Assembly (NCBI RefSeq): GCF_001522545.3 | Contig: NC_031774.1 | Span: forward strand, 17,174,296 to 17,238,295 | DNA: 64,000 nucleotides | Source of the DNA: Parus major | Taxonomy: Eukaryota; Chordata; Aves; Passeriformes; Paridae | Direction of reading: 5' to 3' | In this document: positions 49,005 to 58,245 of the stretch, one piece after another | How the letters are laid out: each line of letters opens with the position of its first letter | How positions within the stretch are numbered: position 1 is the stretch's first letter | Notes under the pieces: generated by a model | What the model saw: only the letters and a program-made list of their open reading frames with translations | The model's database searches: none | Told to the model about the DNA's origin: nothing | Program-made: the position numbers and the translations under genes

Positions 49005-52000
49005 CTGAAGGAAAAAAAGACCAAGTGAATGGTCAGTATTAACACTGCACCACAGATAAGTGGTGTAACAAGTAGTAAGATAATTGTAATGATAAGATGA
49101 TATTATCATTATATATATATATAAAATATATATCATTATTGTATCTTGTATCACAAGATACAAATTTTGGTGTTCCCAGCTCCTCTGCCTACTTGTATTA
49201 GAGACTCCAGAGCAACCAAATACACTGAATGGGTACAGACACTACTGTTGGAGAGATGTGCTTTACACCACCAAGTCTCTCTGATTCTTGCTTCTAAGCA
49301 AGAACAATCCTAATGCAGATAAAAACCAAATACTTGACTGTCCAAAGGAAAAGTAACTGTTCAGTTGACATTTCCATCACATACTGAACTGCCAAAGTGG
49401 AGAAGCCCTGAAATGTGGACTCAGTTGTCAAGCTTTTACCAGAAACAGCAGGAGTTGCCCTGTAGCCACTCCTCTCGGCTCACACTCACCAGCTGCAGGG
49501 GCAGCAGTTGCAGCAGGAGCAGCAGAGCCCCCTCCAGCAGAGACTGCCACCGCTCCCCCAGCTGGCATGCTGGCAAGTTTTCCATTACCTGAATGGGATA
49601 CAAGAAAAGGTATTTATTTACATGCTCATCCCAAGCACAGAAGTCAGAGGAAATGGAATAGTGCAGAAAAAACAGATCCTGTCTCATGGATTGAACCTGT
49701 CACTATCTGCTAAAAGGAACAAGAGGCTGTATCCATGATAAATATAAACTGTTCTGTGAAAAACACTCAGGAGAGTTTTAAGATTCACAAAGGCTTGTCC
49801 CAAGAACACTGACAGCATATTATTAGTAAGTTTTCTTCTGTACACGAAGTCCCTGTCTTTTTTCCAAAAGCTGTCAAAAATAGCAGCAAACACATCCAAT
49901 TTTGCACACCCACTGTTTTCTGAATACAGCACAGTAGCCTAGAAAGTGATAATGTACCTCAAAAATAACATACTGGCAGCACTGGCTTCCTGCACGCTTT
50001 TTTTTTTTCCCCCCCTCTAAGGGTAAAGAGAATTCTGAGGGCATAACTGGATCACACTTACAGGAGAGAAAGGGAAACATTGATTTATTTATGGCAAAGA
50101 GTACAGTATTTTAAACAAATTCCTCAGCACCCTATGAACCCTATTGCATCTCCTTTGAGACTTCTGATTTCTGCTTGTATTTGGAAAGCCAGCTAGTTCT
50201 CTGGCCTCTTGTCTTTGACATACCAAGGTTCCCTTGGCATTCAAAGGTCACATACAAACACTGTTTGCCTGTATTCCAGTTTCTGGGAATCAGTTTCTAA
50301 ATAGTTCCGTCACTTCAAGATCTAATTAAACTAGCAAAGTAAACAAACATGTTTCATATGGATGTATGTTCTAAGGAACAATTTATTTAAAGTATTACAG
50401 AAAGAGACAGTGTAAGTGTGTTGTAACCACATGTATAATAGCTCTCTTAGGTCTTTCAAACCACATGGATGGAAATGTCAAATGCCTGCTTCTGACAGCA
50501 AGGCCAAGCAAAGTCTTGGCAACCTTTAAGCAAAAATATGCCTGCAAATTCCCTTGTGCCTATACACTTGCAAAAAAATAAAAATTAATCAGAAACCTTT
50601 GCACTACCTCAGATCTGCTTCACTTCAGCCCTATGACCCAGTCAATTCACATGGAAAGTTCCAGCTTCAGTAGGAGCACAAGTTTCTACAGAAATCAGCC
50701 CTCAGAGCTCTGTCTCAGGGAAAGGGAATGCTGGACTCTTGAGAGCTCTACAAGAGATGTGCACCGGAGAGGCTTGTGCTCACCGCAGAGGGTGGAGCTG
50801 CACCCCAATGCCAACTGCCTGCTCTTCATGCTTTGTATCACTGGTGCACACAAGTGGGTAAAACACAAAAGAAGCTCCTAGAGAACCTGAAGGACAGCTC
50901 AGTCTCTTATCAACATGTCCAGAAAACTACATCATGAGCAGACTACCAGTAAGCTCACACATGCTTGAGTTCTCCAGTTTAATGTGGTCCACAAGCGAAA
51001 CCCAGCAGGTACTGGCACCGACCTGCAGGGAATTAGAATGGACCTGATTTAACTCAATTCAGCTGTGAGGCACGGTGCTGAACAAGGAGTCAGTGACTTG
51101 ATACCAATTCTATACTCTCAGGTCTAGGCTATCAAAGTAACAGAGGTAATTATCTGGGTCACCTGGAGACTCTACTTACCCTGGGCAATTACATCTTCAA
51201 TGTTTTTTCCATTCAGCTCACTAATAACCTGTAAGTAAAATGCAGAATGTTGAGCTTCCAAACAGCATGAGGATAAACTACATTTAAATGAGTACTGATG
51301 AATCATCATATGCAGCGCCTCCATCCTGCTGCTTATCTAGCCCCAAAATTCTCACTTCTCAGTGCCAGAAACGGAACACTGACATGAAAATCTTATCTAA
51401 GTCTTGAACACTTTAAGCATTTTAATGAAATCTGTTACAGAATTCATAATTAATCCAACAACCTTGGAAAAAAGAGGATACAGAGATGTTGTGGAACCAA
51501 TCAGGAAGCCCCACCACAGTGTAAGTCACTGAGGGACTGTTTACATTTCTTGCTTAATGCCTCCTGGGAGGCTCTGAGGCATGGGTTCTGAACCCAAAAC
51601 CACAAGATCCCATTCCTAGCCCTAACAAATGTTATAAGCCAAACCACTGTATCCTTGCCCTGGAACACAGAGTTCCAACTTTAATTTTACTACCATTGTT
51701 GAATAACCAGGGATAACAAAAGCAAAGCACAAACCCCAAAACTGCTATAGCAAGCACTTAAAAATAATGCTCCAGAACTTACTGGTGAGTCCCAGCTATC
51801 AGGAGTCAGTGGCCAAAGCCAAAGGACTTTAGCCAAGAGCTTGTTAACAGGGACCTTCTGCATACACACAGCGTGGGATGTGTGAAACTATGTGCCTGCA
51901 TGACTGCTCCATCAGGAGAAAGGCACTTTTAGGACTACACTTTACACAGGCTTAAGATTTAAGATACAGACAATGCAAAAATTAATTATGACCAAAGCAT

Positions 52001-53045
52001 ATTCTGAAACAGCTTTCCAAATATTGGAGGATCAGAGAAAGTAATTAATTCATTAAGGTATTAAACCTAAAGGAGCCAAAGACAAAAGACTTGGAACTTA
52101 AACAGGAGCACCACAAGTTCAAAACAAATCAATCCCAAACCACTGTAAGGATGTTGTCAGCTCAGCCAACCAACTGTCTGGTTGGGCCTATGGTAAAACA
52201 CTGGGTAAGTATTTTCTTTTTACCTTTATCTCTCTGGAAACACTTCACATACCAGTATGGGATATGTGAAACCAGTATTTTATCGGTTCTTGGATTTTTT
52301 TCCCCATGTCAGATTATTTTTAGGTCCACAATGCTGAAGACCTATTATATCACAAGCAACATTCTAATTAATATACTCTTTAAAAGTCTGTTTTTCAGCA
52401 TAATCACTTTGGTGTTAATTTCAAAAATCTTCCTATATATTATCATCAAATACCTTTAATCTCCCTGTTAGAAATTGCCTACGTTTCTTGGTGAGGAAAC
52501 AAATGCTCCTTTGCAGCACACTAAGGAAGAACATATTAGTGAGTACCAGGCCTTCAAGTGTTAGCTCTGAATTGATACTGACTGAAAATAAGAAGTGAAC
52601 CTTCAGTGCAGACTATACAGGATGTCGTAACACAACATTTTCAATGCAACCTTATATGCAGCCACCATCTCAATGAGGATGATTACACTGAACTACAAAT
52701 ACCTTTGGAGAGGACAGGTATTGAATAAGAAAGCCGGACTTCTAACAAAAGTTGTAAAATCTTGTGATTGGCTCAACAGTATTTAAAAATCACACTGGTA
52801 AGGATCAACGAATGGCTGAACAAAAGCAGATGAATAAGGAGGCAAAGGGAACAGCGAAGCCAAGGAAACGGCTCCAATGTCTGGCGCTGGCTGGGACACC
52901 TGGAATTAAGAGGCAACGCCACCTTGTTCATGCGTTCATCGTCCGTCTCGATGCCGACGCTATCGAGGATCTTTTTCAAGTCCTTGGACGTGGGGGACTC
53001 ATTGCCCCCGAGCACCGCGAGCAGATAAGCTGCGACGTAACGCAT
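48928..53045 (-). CDS. RPLP2: 60S acidic ribosomal protein P2, 4 coding exons
   Basis: P2 pairs with P1 on uL10 (P0) to form the flexible stalk of the large ribosomal subunit, which recruits and activates translation GTPases. Coding exons on the minus strand are 53045-52923, 51228-51180, 49588-49490 and 49004-48928. Phases agree, giving 115 residues, the same as human. Residues 1-60 are the helical dimerisation domain, starting MRYVAAYLLAVLGGNESPTS. Residues 68-95 are an Ala/Gly/Pro hinge. The tail is a KKEEKKEE charged run followed by the invariant SDDDMGFGLFD that contacts the GTPases. The ATG lies one base past an acceptor, so an untranslated first exon lies upstream. It sits head to head with PIDD1 and upstream of PNPLA2, as in human. 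Confidence 0.98.
49490..49588 (-). CDS. RPLP2: RPLP2 coding exon 4
   Basis: It encodes GNGKLASMPAGGAVAVSAGG and the Ala/Pro hinge, 33 codons plus one base. Human has GIGKLASVPAGG at the start, so Asn replaces Ile here. Acceptor TTCAG, donor CTG|GTGAG. Confidence 0.97.
51180..51228 (-). CDS. RPLP2: RPLP2 coding exon 3
   Basis: A 49-bp exon encoding VISELNGKNIEDVIAQ, the last helix of the dimerisation domain and nearly identical across vertebrates. Acceptor TTACAG, donor CAGG|GTAAG. Confidence 0.97.
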
Positions 53046-53046
53046 C
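52923..53046 (-). CDS. RPLP2: RPLP2 exon 2, with the start codon
   Basis: The acceptor CTTGCAG is followed by one G and then ATG at 53045. It encodes residues 1-41, ending DDERMNK. Donor AAG|GTGGC. The first base of the exon (53046) is 5' UTR. Confidence 0.97.
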
Positions 53047-53099
53047 CTGCAAGACACGAGAGTAGAGTTTCAGCAGGGCCCAGTTACGTATGCTCCGAG

Positions 53100-53630
53100 G
53101 GAGCTCATCCCTTCTCCCTCCGAGCCACAATCCTTTGGCTCCGCTTGGGGATTGGAAAAGAGCCCGCGGCCCGCGCCCTCACCGTACACCTCTCCCGAAA
53201 CAAGGCGACAACGCGGCATTGCCGCCCTGACGTTTGCCTCAGCCCGTCCCGTCCCTCCGCCAGACCAGGCCCAAGGGCAGGCCTGGAGAGCACATGGCCA
53301 CCATTCTCCCCTTCTACCCCCCGCCCCGAGTGATCTCGCCCGAGCCCCGCGAGCGGCGGCGGACTGGCGCGGGTGTGCCGGGCGCCACCACTGCCGCGGA
53401 GCGGGGGCGGACCGCGCGCGTACTTGGGCGGCGGCGGCGGCGGCGGGCGCTGGGACGTGCGTTCGTGAGAGCAGCGCGGCGGCGAAAGGAAGGGGCGGGG
53501 CCTCGGCAACGCCTTCTTCCCGCCACCCCTCAACAACGAGCGCTGCCATTGGGCCGGAGCGGCGAGCAGCGCGCAGGCCAATGGGGGACCGCGGGTGCGG
53601 CGCTGTCGGTGGAGCATGCGCAGAACGTGG
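53100..53630. promoter_or_regulatory. RPLP2: CpG island at RPLP2 promoter
   Basis: Very CpG-dense sequence spans the putative first exon and its upstream GC boxes, including a (CGG/CCG)n run at about 53,428-53,448. It separates RPLP2 from the CR1-rich spacer towards PIDD1. Confidence 0.85.
53424..53488 (-). other. RPLP2: Probable untranslated exon 1 and TOP start of RPLP2
   Basis: The minus strand has a pyrimidine-rich CCTTTCGCC at 53,489-53,481, suited to the 5' terminal oligopyrimidine start of ribosomal protein mRNAs, with a GC box (CCCCGCCCC) just upstream. About 65 bases further on, CCCAA|GTACGC is a usable but weak donor; it would give a leader about as long as the human one. A stronger donor (TACG|GTGAGG at about 53,182) is the alternative. 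Boundaries are inferred. Confidence 0.5.
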
Positions 53631-53689
53631 ATTGCCCGTCCTGGACGTGATGTGTGGCATTGTCGTTTGTGTTGGGATGGTCGTGATTC

Positions 53690-53935
53690 TCCAAAATCAC
53701 AGTCACAGAGTGAATGAGATCCGAAAACACCTCTGAGATCGAGTCCAGCCTGTGACCGAATACCGCTCTGTCGACTAGAGCATGGCACTGAGTGCCACAT
53801 TCAGTCTTTCCTTAGACACCTCCAGGAACGGTGACTGCACCACCAGCCCAGGCAGCCTCTTCCAATGCCTGACCACTCTTTCTGTGGAGAAATTACTCCT
53901 GATGTTCAACCTACACCTCCCCTGACAAAGCTTAA
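53690..53935 (-). repeat. CR1-type LINE 3' fragment, antisense
   Basis: Read on the minus strand it contains the CR1 3' signature: AGGGGAGGTGTAGGTTGAAC, the GGCATTGGAAGAGGCTGCC region and TGGACTCGATCTCAGAGGT. It is a short, 5' truncated copy on the RPLP2 side of the spacer. Confidence 0.8.
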
Positions 53936-54142
53936 TACTGTTCTCCAGCTTTGGAATCCTTCCCTGGCCTGGCCTGGTAGGGTCAGCACAATCCCCTCCA
54001 TTTGTCCCATGAGTTGGGTTCTGCCACCAGGTGCACATGAGGCAGATCCACACACGAAAGTCCCCATATTTGTTTATTTTGTATCAGCGCAGAGATGGAC
54101 AATGGGCGATTAATCCAGAAAGCCAGCACCTGTGTCTCTGCT

Positions 54143-54310
54143 TTTCTTCATGGAAAGGGTGGTGAGGCATTGGAACAAGCTCTCCAGAGAGGTGGTGGAA
54201 TCACTGTCCCTGGAGGTGTTCTGGGAAGAACTGGACATATCAGTTAGCTTTGGTCTGGTTATCACAGTGGTGTTTGGTCAGTGGTGGAACTTGGTGATCT
54301 TGGAGTGGCC
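54143..54310 (+). repeat. CR1-type LINE 3' fragment, sense
   Basis: It begins near GGAAAGGGTGGTGAGGCATT and runs through GGAGGTGGTGGAATCAC-like sequence to CTTGGTGATCTTGG. It is opposite in direction to the copy 200 bp to its left and similar in sequence, so the two form an inverted pair. Confidence 0.75.
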
Positions 54311-54317
54311 ATCAGGA

Positions 54318-54860
54318 TTAGGGAAGTGATCGTCCCTCTGTACTTGGCACAAGTGAGGCCACACCTCAAGCCCTGTGTCCAGTCCTGAGCCCCTCACTTA
54401 AATACAGATATTGAGGTGCTGGAATGTGTCCAGAGAAGGACAATGGATATGCTGAAGGGTTTGGAGCACAGGTCTTGTGATGAGTAGCTGAAGGAGCTGG
54501 GGTTGTTTAGCCTGGAAAAAAGGAGGCTCAGATGTGACCTTATCCCTCTCTACAACCACCTGAAAGGAGGTTGTAGAAAGGCAGGGGCTGGCCTCTTCTC
54601 TCAGGCAATTAGCAATGGGACAAGAGGACAGGGAAGGTGCAGCTTGTACATTCAGAAGAATTTTTTCACAGAAGGTGTGATTAGACATTAGAATGGACTG
54701 CCCAGGGTAATGGTGGAGTCACTCTCTCCAGAGGTGAGAGTTTAAGGAAAGGACATGGTACTTAGTGGCATAGTCTAGTTGATATGGTGGTGTTTGGTCA
54801 TGGGTTGGACTGAATGACCTTGGAGATCTTTTCCAATCTGAATGGCTTCGTGGTTCTGTG
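54318..54860 (+). repeat. CR1-type LINE 3' end, sense, longest copy
   Basis: About 540 bp with the CR1 landmarks in order: GTGTCCAGAGAAGGACAATG, GAGCTGGGGTTGTTTAGCC, ACCTGAAAGGAGGTTGTAG, GGAGATCTTTTCCAATCTGA. It is 5' truncated and diverged, with no reverse-transcriptase frame left. Confidence 0.85.
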
Positions 54861-55424
54861 AAATACTTCAACTCCATGTGTGGATTGACTTCTTGCACAC
54901 TGGGTGACAGAACCCACTTGTGGGACAGCACACTTAGGCAAGGCTCTCTGGAAGAGGGACAGGGCTGTTCTCCTGTGCTGGGAGGTGGTGATCCTATGGC
55001 AAAGTCTCACCATGGGATTATGGGAGTCACCACCTGTGCTTATGCACTTGATTTCCTGCATTAGGGAAATTAATAGAAGTAAAAAGTTAACACTTTGAAA
55101 CGCATTGGACCCAAACAAACGAGGAGTGTTGGTTCAGCAGCAGGGCTGTGTGTGAGCTGTGGCTATCCCTGCCTTGCCATCCAGAGTGTGATGGGACTTC
55201 TGTGGTAGCTCAGGTGAGAAAACAACCATGCTCACAGTGTTATAACTGAGCCAGAGCTTGGAGCAGTAGTCAGTGGTTACTGTCTACTCCCTGTAGGTGT
55301 TTACCAAACACCTTTCAATCCCCCTCTTTTGTGCAACTGCAAAAATGCTTTTATAGAGAATGACTATTCCTTTATTTGAAAAAATTTCCCGTAGGACCAT
55401 GTGCAGCTTACACCAGAAGACTCC

Positions 55425-55690
55425 CAGAATCAATTAGGTTGGGAAAGAATTCTGAGATCATCAAGTCCAACCTATGAGCAAACACCACCCTGTCAACTAG
55501 ACCATGGCACTAAGTGCCACATCCAGTCTTTCCTTAAGCACTTCCAGAGACCGTGACTCCACCATTTCCCTGTGCAGGCCATGCCTGACCACCCTTTCTG
55601 TGAAGAAATTCTTTCAGCCTGAATCTGGACATCAGCTGGAGAGCATGTTCTGTTGTCCCAGAGGCTGACCCCCACCTGGCTACAACCTCC
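55425..55690 (-). repeat. CR1-type LINE 3' fragment, antisense, abutting PIDD1 CpG island
   Basis: The plus strand reads GAGATCATCAAGTCCAACC, CACTAAGTGCCACATCCAG and ACCTGGCTACAACCTCC, the reverse complement of a CR1 end. It lies directly next to the presumed PIDD1 promoter. Confidence 0.8.
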
Positions 55691-55719
55691 TTTCAGGGCA
55701 GCTCCTGTCCTGCACCCTC

Positions 55720-56170
55720 TTGGGCTCATAGCCCCAGCTCCATTTCTATCCCCGGATTTGTATGGAATGAGCATAACACCCGCAGCTGCCCGTGCCTCCC
55801 GCTCCCTTGCAGCCCTGGGGAGCCGCACCCCGACCGGCTGCGGTGCCGGGGCAGTGGCCGCGTCGGGAAATTCTACTTTCGTGTCCTTGCTGTGGCAGCA
55901 GGACGCCGGAACACGGCTCCCCATAGCATCCAGCCCCCGTCCCACTGCCTCTGGCACCTCCCCCGTCCCGTCCCGCCCCGGATCGCGGCGCAGCTCCCGA
56001 GAACTTTTCAGGAAGTGGCCTTCAGAGCTCTACCCTGCCCAGCCCCGGCCTCTGAGTGCCCGGGGCCGGTGCGGAGGGGTGAGACAAGCGGGGCCGTGCT
56101 CGGCCGGGCACGGGCCGCGGCTGCAGCAGCTGCTGCCGGGGCCCGGACAGTGGGCGTGGGGTGACGGGGC
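55720..56170. promoter_or_regulatory. PIDD1: CpG island, probable PIDD1 promoter
   Basis: CpG-rich sequence lies 1.7-2.2 kb upstream of the first PIDD1 coding exon. On the plus strand GAGGG|GTGAGA (donor GT at 56,079-56,080) could end an untranslated first exon. It starts directly after an antisense CR1 and runs into a minisatellite. Assignment to PIDD1 is by position. Confidence 0.6.
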
Positions 56171-56204
56171 CAGGGACACAGGGTAGTGCGGACAGCCCGG
56201 CCCG

Positions 56205-56745
56205 GCTGTGTGTGTCCATGNNNNNNNNNNNNNNNNNNNNNNNNNNNNNNNNNNNNNNNNNNNNNNNNNNNNNNNNNNNNNNNNNNNNNNNNNNNNNNNN
56301 NNNNNGCTGTGTGTGTGTCCATGTGAAAGGGTGTGTGTCCATGTACGGGCTGTGTGTGTGTCCATGTACGGGCTGTGTGTGTGTCCATGTGAAAGGGTGT
56401 ACGTCCATGTGAAGGGGTGTGTGAGTCCATGTGAAAGGGTGTATGTCCAGGTGAAGCGGTGTGTGAGTCCATGTGAAAGGGTGTATGTCCATGTGAAGGG
56501 GTGTGTGCCCGTGTGAAGGGGTGTGTGTGTCCATGCACGGGGTGTGTGTGTGTGTCCATGTGAAAGGGTGTGTGTCCAGGTGAAGGGGAGTGTATGTCCA
56601 TGTGAAGGGGTGTGTGCCCAGGCGAAGGGGTGTGTGTGTCCATGTATGGGCTGTTTGTGTGTCCATGCACGGTGGGTGTGTGTGTCCATGTGAAAGGGTG
56701 TGTGTCCATACACAGGGCTATGTGTGTCCATGTCCAGGTGTGTGT
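56205..56745. repeat. Minisatellite, 20-21 bp unit, with an assembly gap
   Basis: About 20 visible imperfect copies of a GT-rich unit, typically GTGTGTGTCCATGTGAAAGG, lie between the PIDD1 CpG island and its first coding exon. Variants swap GTGAAAGG for GTACGGGC or GCACGGGG. The array contains 85 N, so its true length is unknown. Confidence 0.9.
56221..56305. other. Assembly gap (85 N)
   Basis: A run of N inside the minisatellite. It breaks the array near its left end and was probably caused by the repeat. The true size cannot be judged. Confidence 0.99.
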
Positions 56746-56964
56746 TTTGGAATGTCTGTGGCACCACGTCTGTCCATGTCTGTTTGCCCCGAGGCTGCCT
56801 CTGTGGCTTCCAGAGCTGCCCTCTGGTTCCTTCACCACTGACAGTTTTACAAAGCTATGGCAGATGAAATTTTTTCTTACACATATCTGTAAGAGGGTTG
56901 TGTATATGTTGTGTGCAGTGTCATTGCAAGAAATTATCGCCTTTATGCTGAAGCAGTTGTTTCA

Positions 56965-57521
56965 CTTTTATCCCATTTGCACTCATTTTCACAAGCCAGG
57001 TTCAACGAGGACCCAGCACAGTTTGCAAGCTGCCTCTGGGCTCTGCTACCTGTTCTTGTCCTTATATTTCTGTTCTTTCAGGGTGAGGCATACCTGCTCT
57101 TTCAGAGCGTGATGCCTCCCCCCAGACTGTGCCTAGGGAACATCAGTGCTGCCATGTCCCACGGGCTAACAGTGAAAGCACTGCTCCTCAGGGTGTTGCT
57201 GGGGCATTAGCTTGTTTCTTCTGGCCTTGGACAACAGCCAAGTTTGTTCTAATTCTGCATCAATCAAACTTCTATTTACCATTTACCAATTCAATCCGTG
57301 GCAGGGTTTACAAAGAGCTCCTGATAGTCACACCACAAGCTAGTTTAATTGCCAAGCTCAAGAGGTGACATGCCTTTTTTATCCCTGGCCCTGGCCCTGG
57401 CCCTGACACGTTTTCTCTGCTGCCCTTTGTCCACTTGCTTTTATCCCATTGACACTTGGTTTCACAACCAGGTTCGATGAGAGCCTGTCACAGTTTGTGA
57501 GCTATCTCTGGGCTCTGCTTC
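56965..57521. repeat. Diverged direct duplication, two copies of about 85 bp
   Basis: Copies at 56,965-57,050 and 57,438-57,521 share CTTTTATCCCATT, TTTCACAA, CCAGGTTC and CTCTGGGCTCTGCT in the same order. They lie 473 bp apart upstream of the first PIDD1 coding exon. They may be two insertions of one unnamed repeat or a local duplication. Confidence 0.7.
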
Positions 57522-57974
57522 TGGCTCAGCTCTCCCTGCCCCAGTTTTCTTCTTCACTTGTAAAGCTTCCCACTAAGGCACCTTGAAATCTGCATTAGGC
57601 ATAGGCTTTTACATTTATATCTTTTAAAGTTAATATTGGTCTTTACTCTGATGGTGCGTAATTGCTCCATTCCCTGCTGAGATGTTGGCTGGAAAGATTT
57701 CCTTAGGAGGAGAAGCCTCTGTGACATCTGTCATGCTGCATTTCTGTGCTCTCTGCCTCCAAAGCTTTCAGTAACATACATGTAATCTTTCCTACCATCT
57801 TGCTGTGATTATGAACTCTTTCCAGCCACTCTGGACTGGGGCAGGAGCTTTCATCGTGCACATGTGTTCTTTTTCAGAGCCATCTTTCCTCCTCTCCTTG
57901 TCCCAGCTGCCTTGTGGTGCTGCCAGTGCCTGCCTGCCTGGCAAGTCAGAGCATGTCTGGACCCTGTGATTGAG

Positions 57975-58245
57975 ATGCAGAAGATGGCAGAGCTGCTGGG
58001 GCTCAGGGATGAGTGCAGGGAGGGGACTTCAGGGACTGCCCTCGTTGGCTCCTGCCTTGCAGACAACAGACTGAACCTGGATGTTTATCCTGACGGCTGC
58101 CACCGTTTCCTCCAGCTGTTCAAGAAGCAACAGGGAGAGGTGGTCCAGGTTGAGTTCCTCCGGCTCAGCAGCAATGATTGCCTTCTTGACATCACACTGG
58201 GCAGCCTTCCTCATCTGAAGCACCTGAAATCCCTGATGCTTAAAG
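57975..58245 (+). CDS. PIDD1: PIDD1 first coding exon
   Basis: The acceptor TTTTTCAG ends at 57,877. The first ATG in frame after it is 57,975 (MQKMAELLGL); a second at 57,984 (AAGATGG) has the better initiation context. Human-like sequence begins at ADNRLNLDVYPDGC. The frame is open back to the acceptor, so an upstream start in another exon cannot be excluded. Confidence 0.88.

Noticed and set aside
52764..53333. 189-codon plus-strand open frame
   Set aside because: Antisense to RPLP2 exon 2 and its CpG island. The sense frame is clearly RPLP2.
53105..53800. 231- and 196-codon minus-strand open frames near RPLP2 exon 1
   Set aside because: CpG-island composition plus CR1 sequence. They do not join in frame to the RPLP2 start, which lies after a splice acceptor.
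56008..56838. 276-codon minus-strand open frame (HTPFHMDTHT repeats)
   Set aside because: Read-through of the 20-21 bp minisatellite, crossing an N gap and open in all three frames at once.
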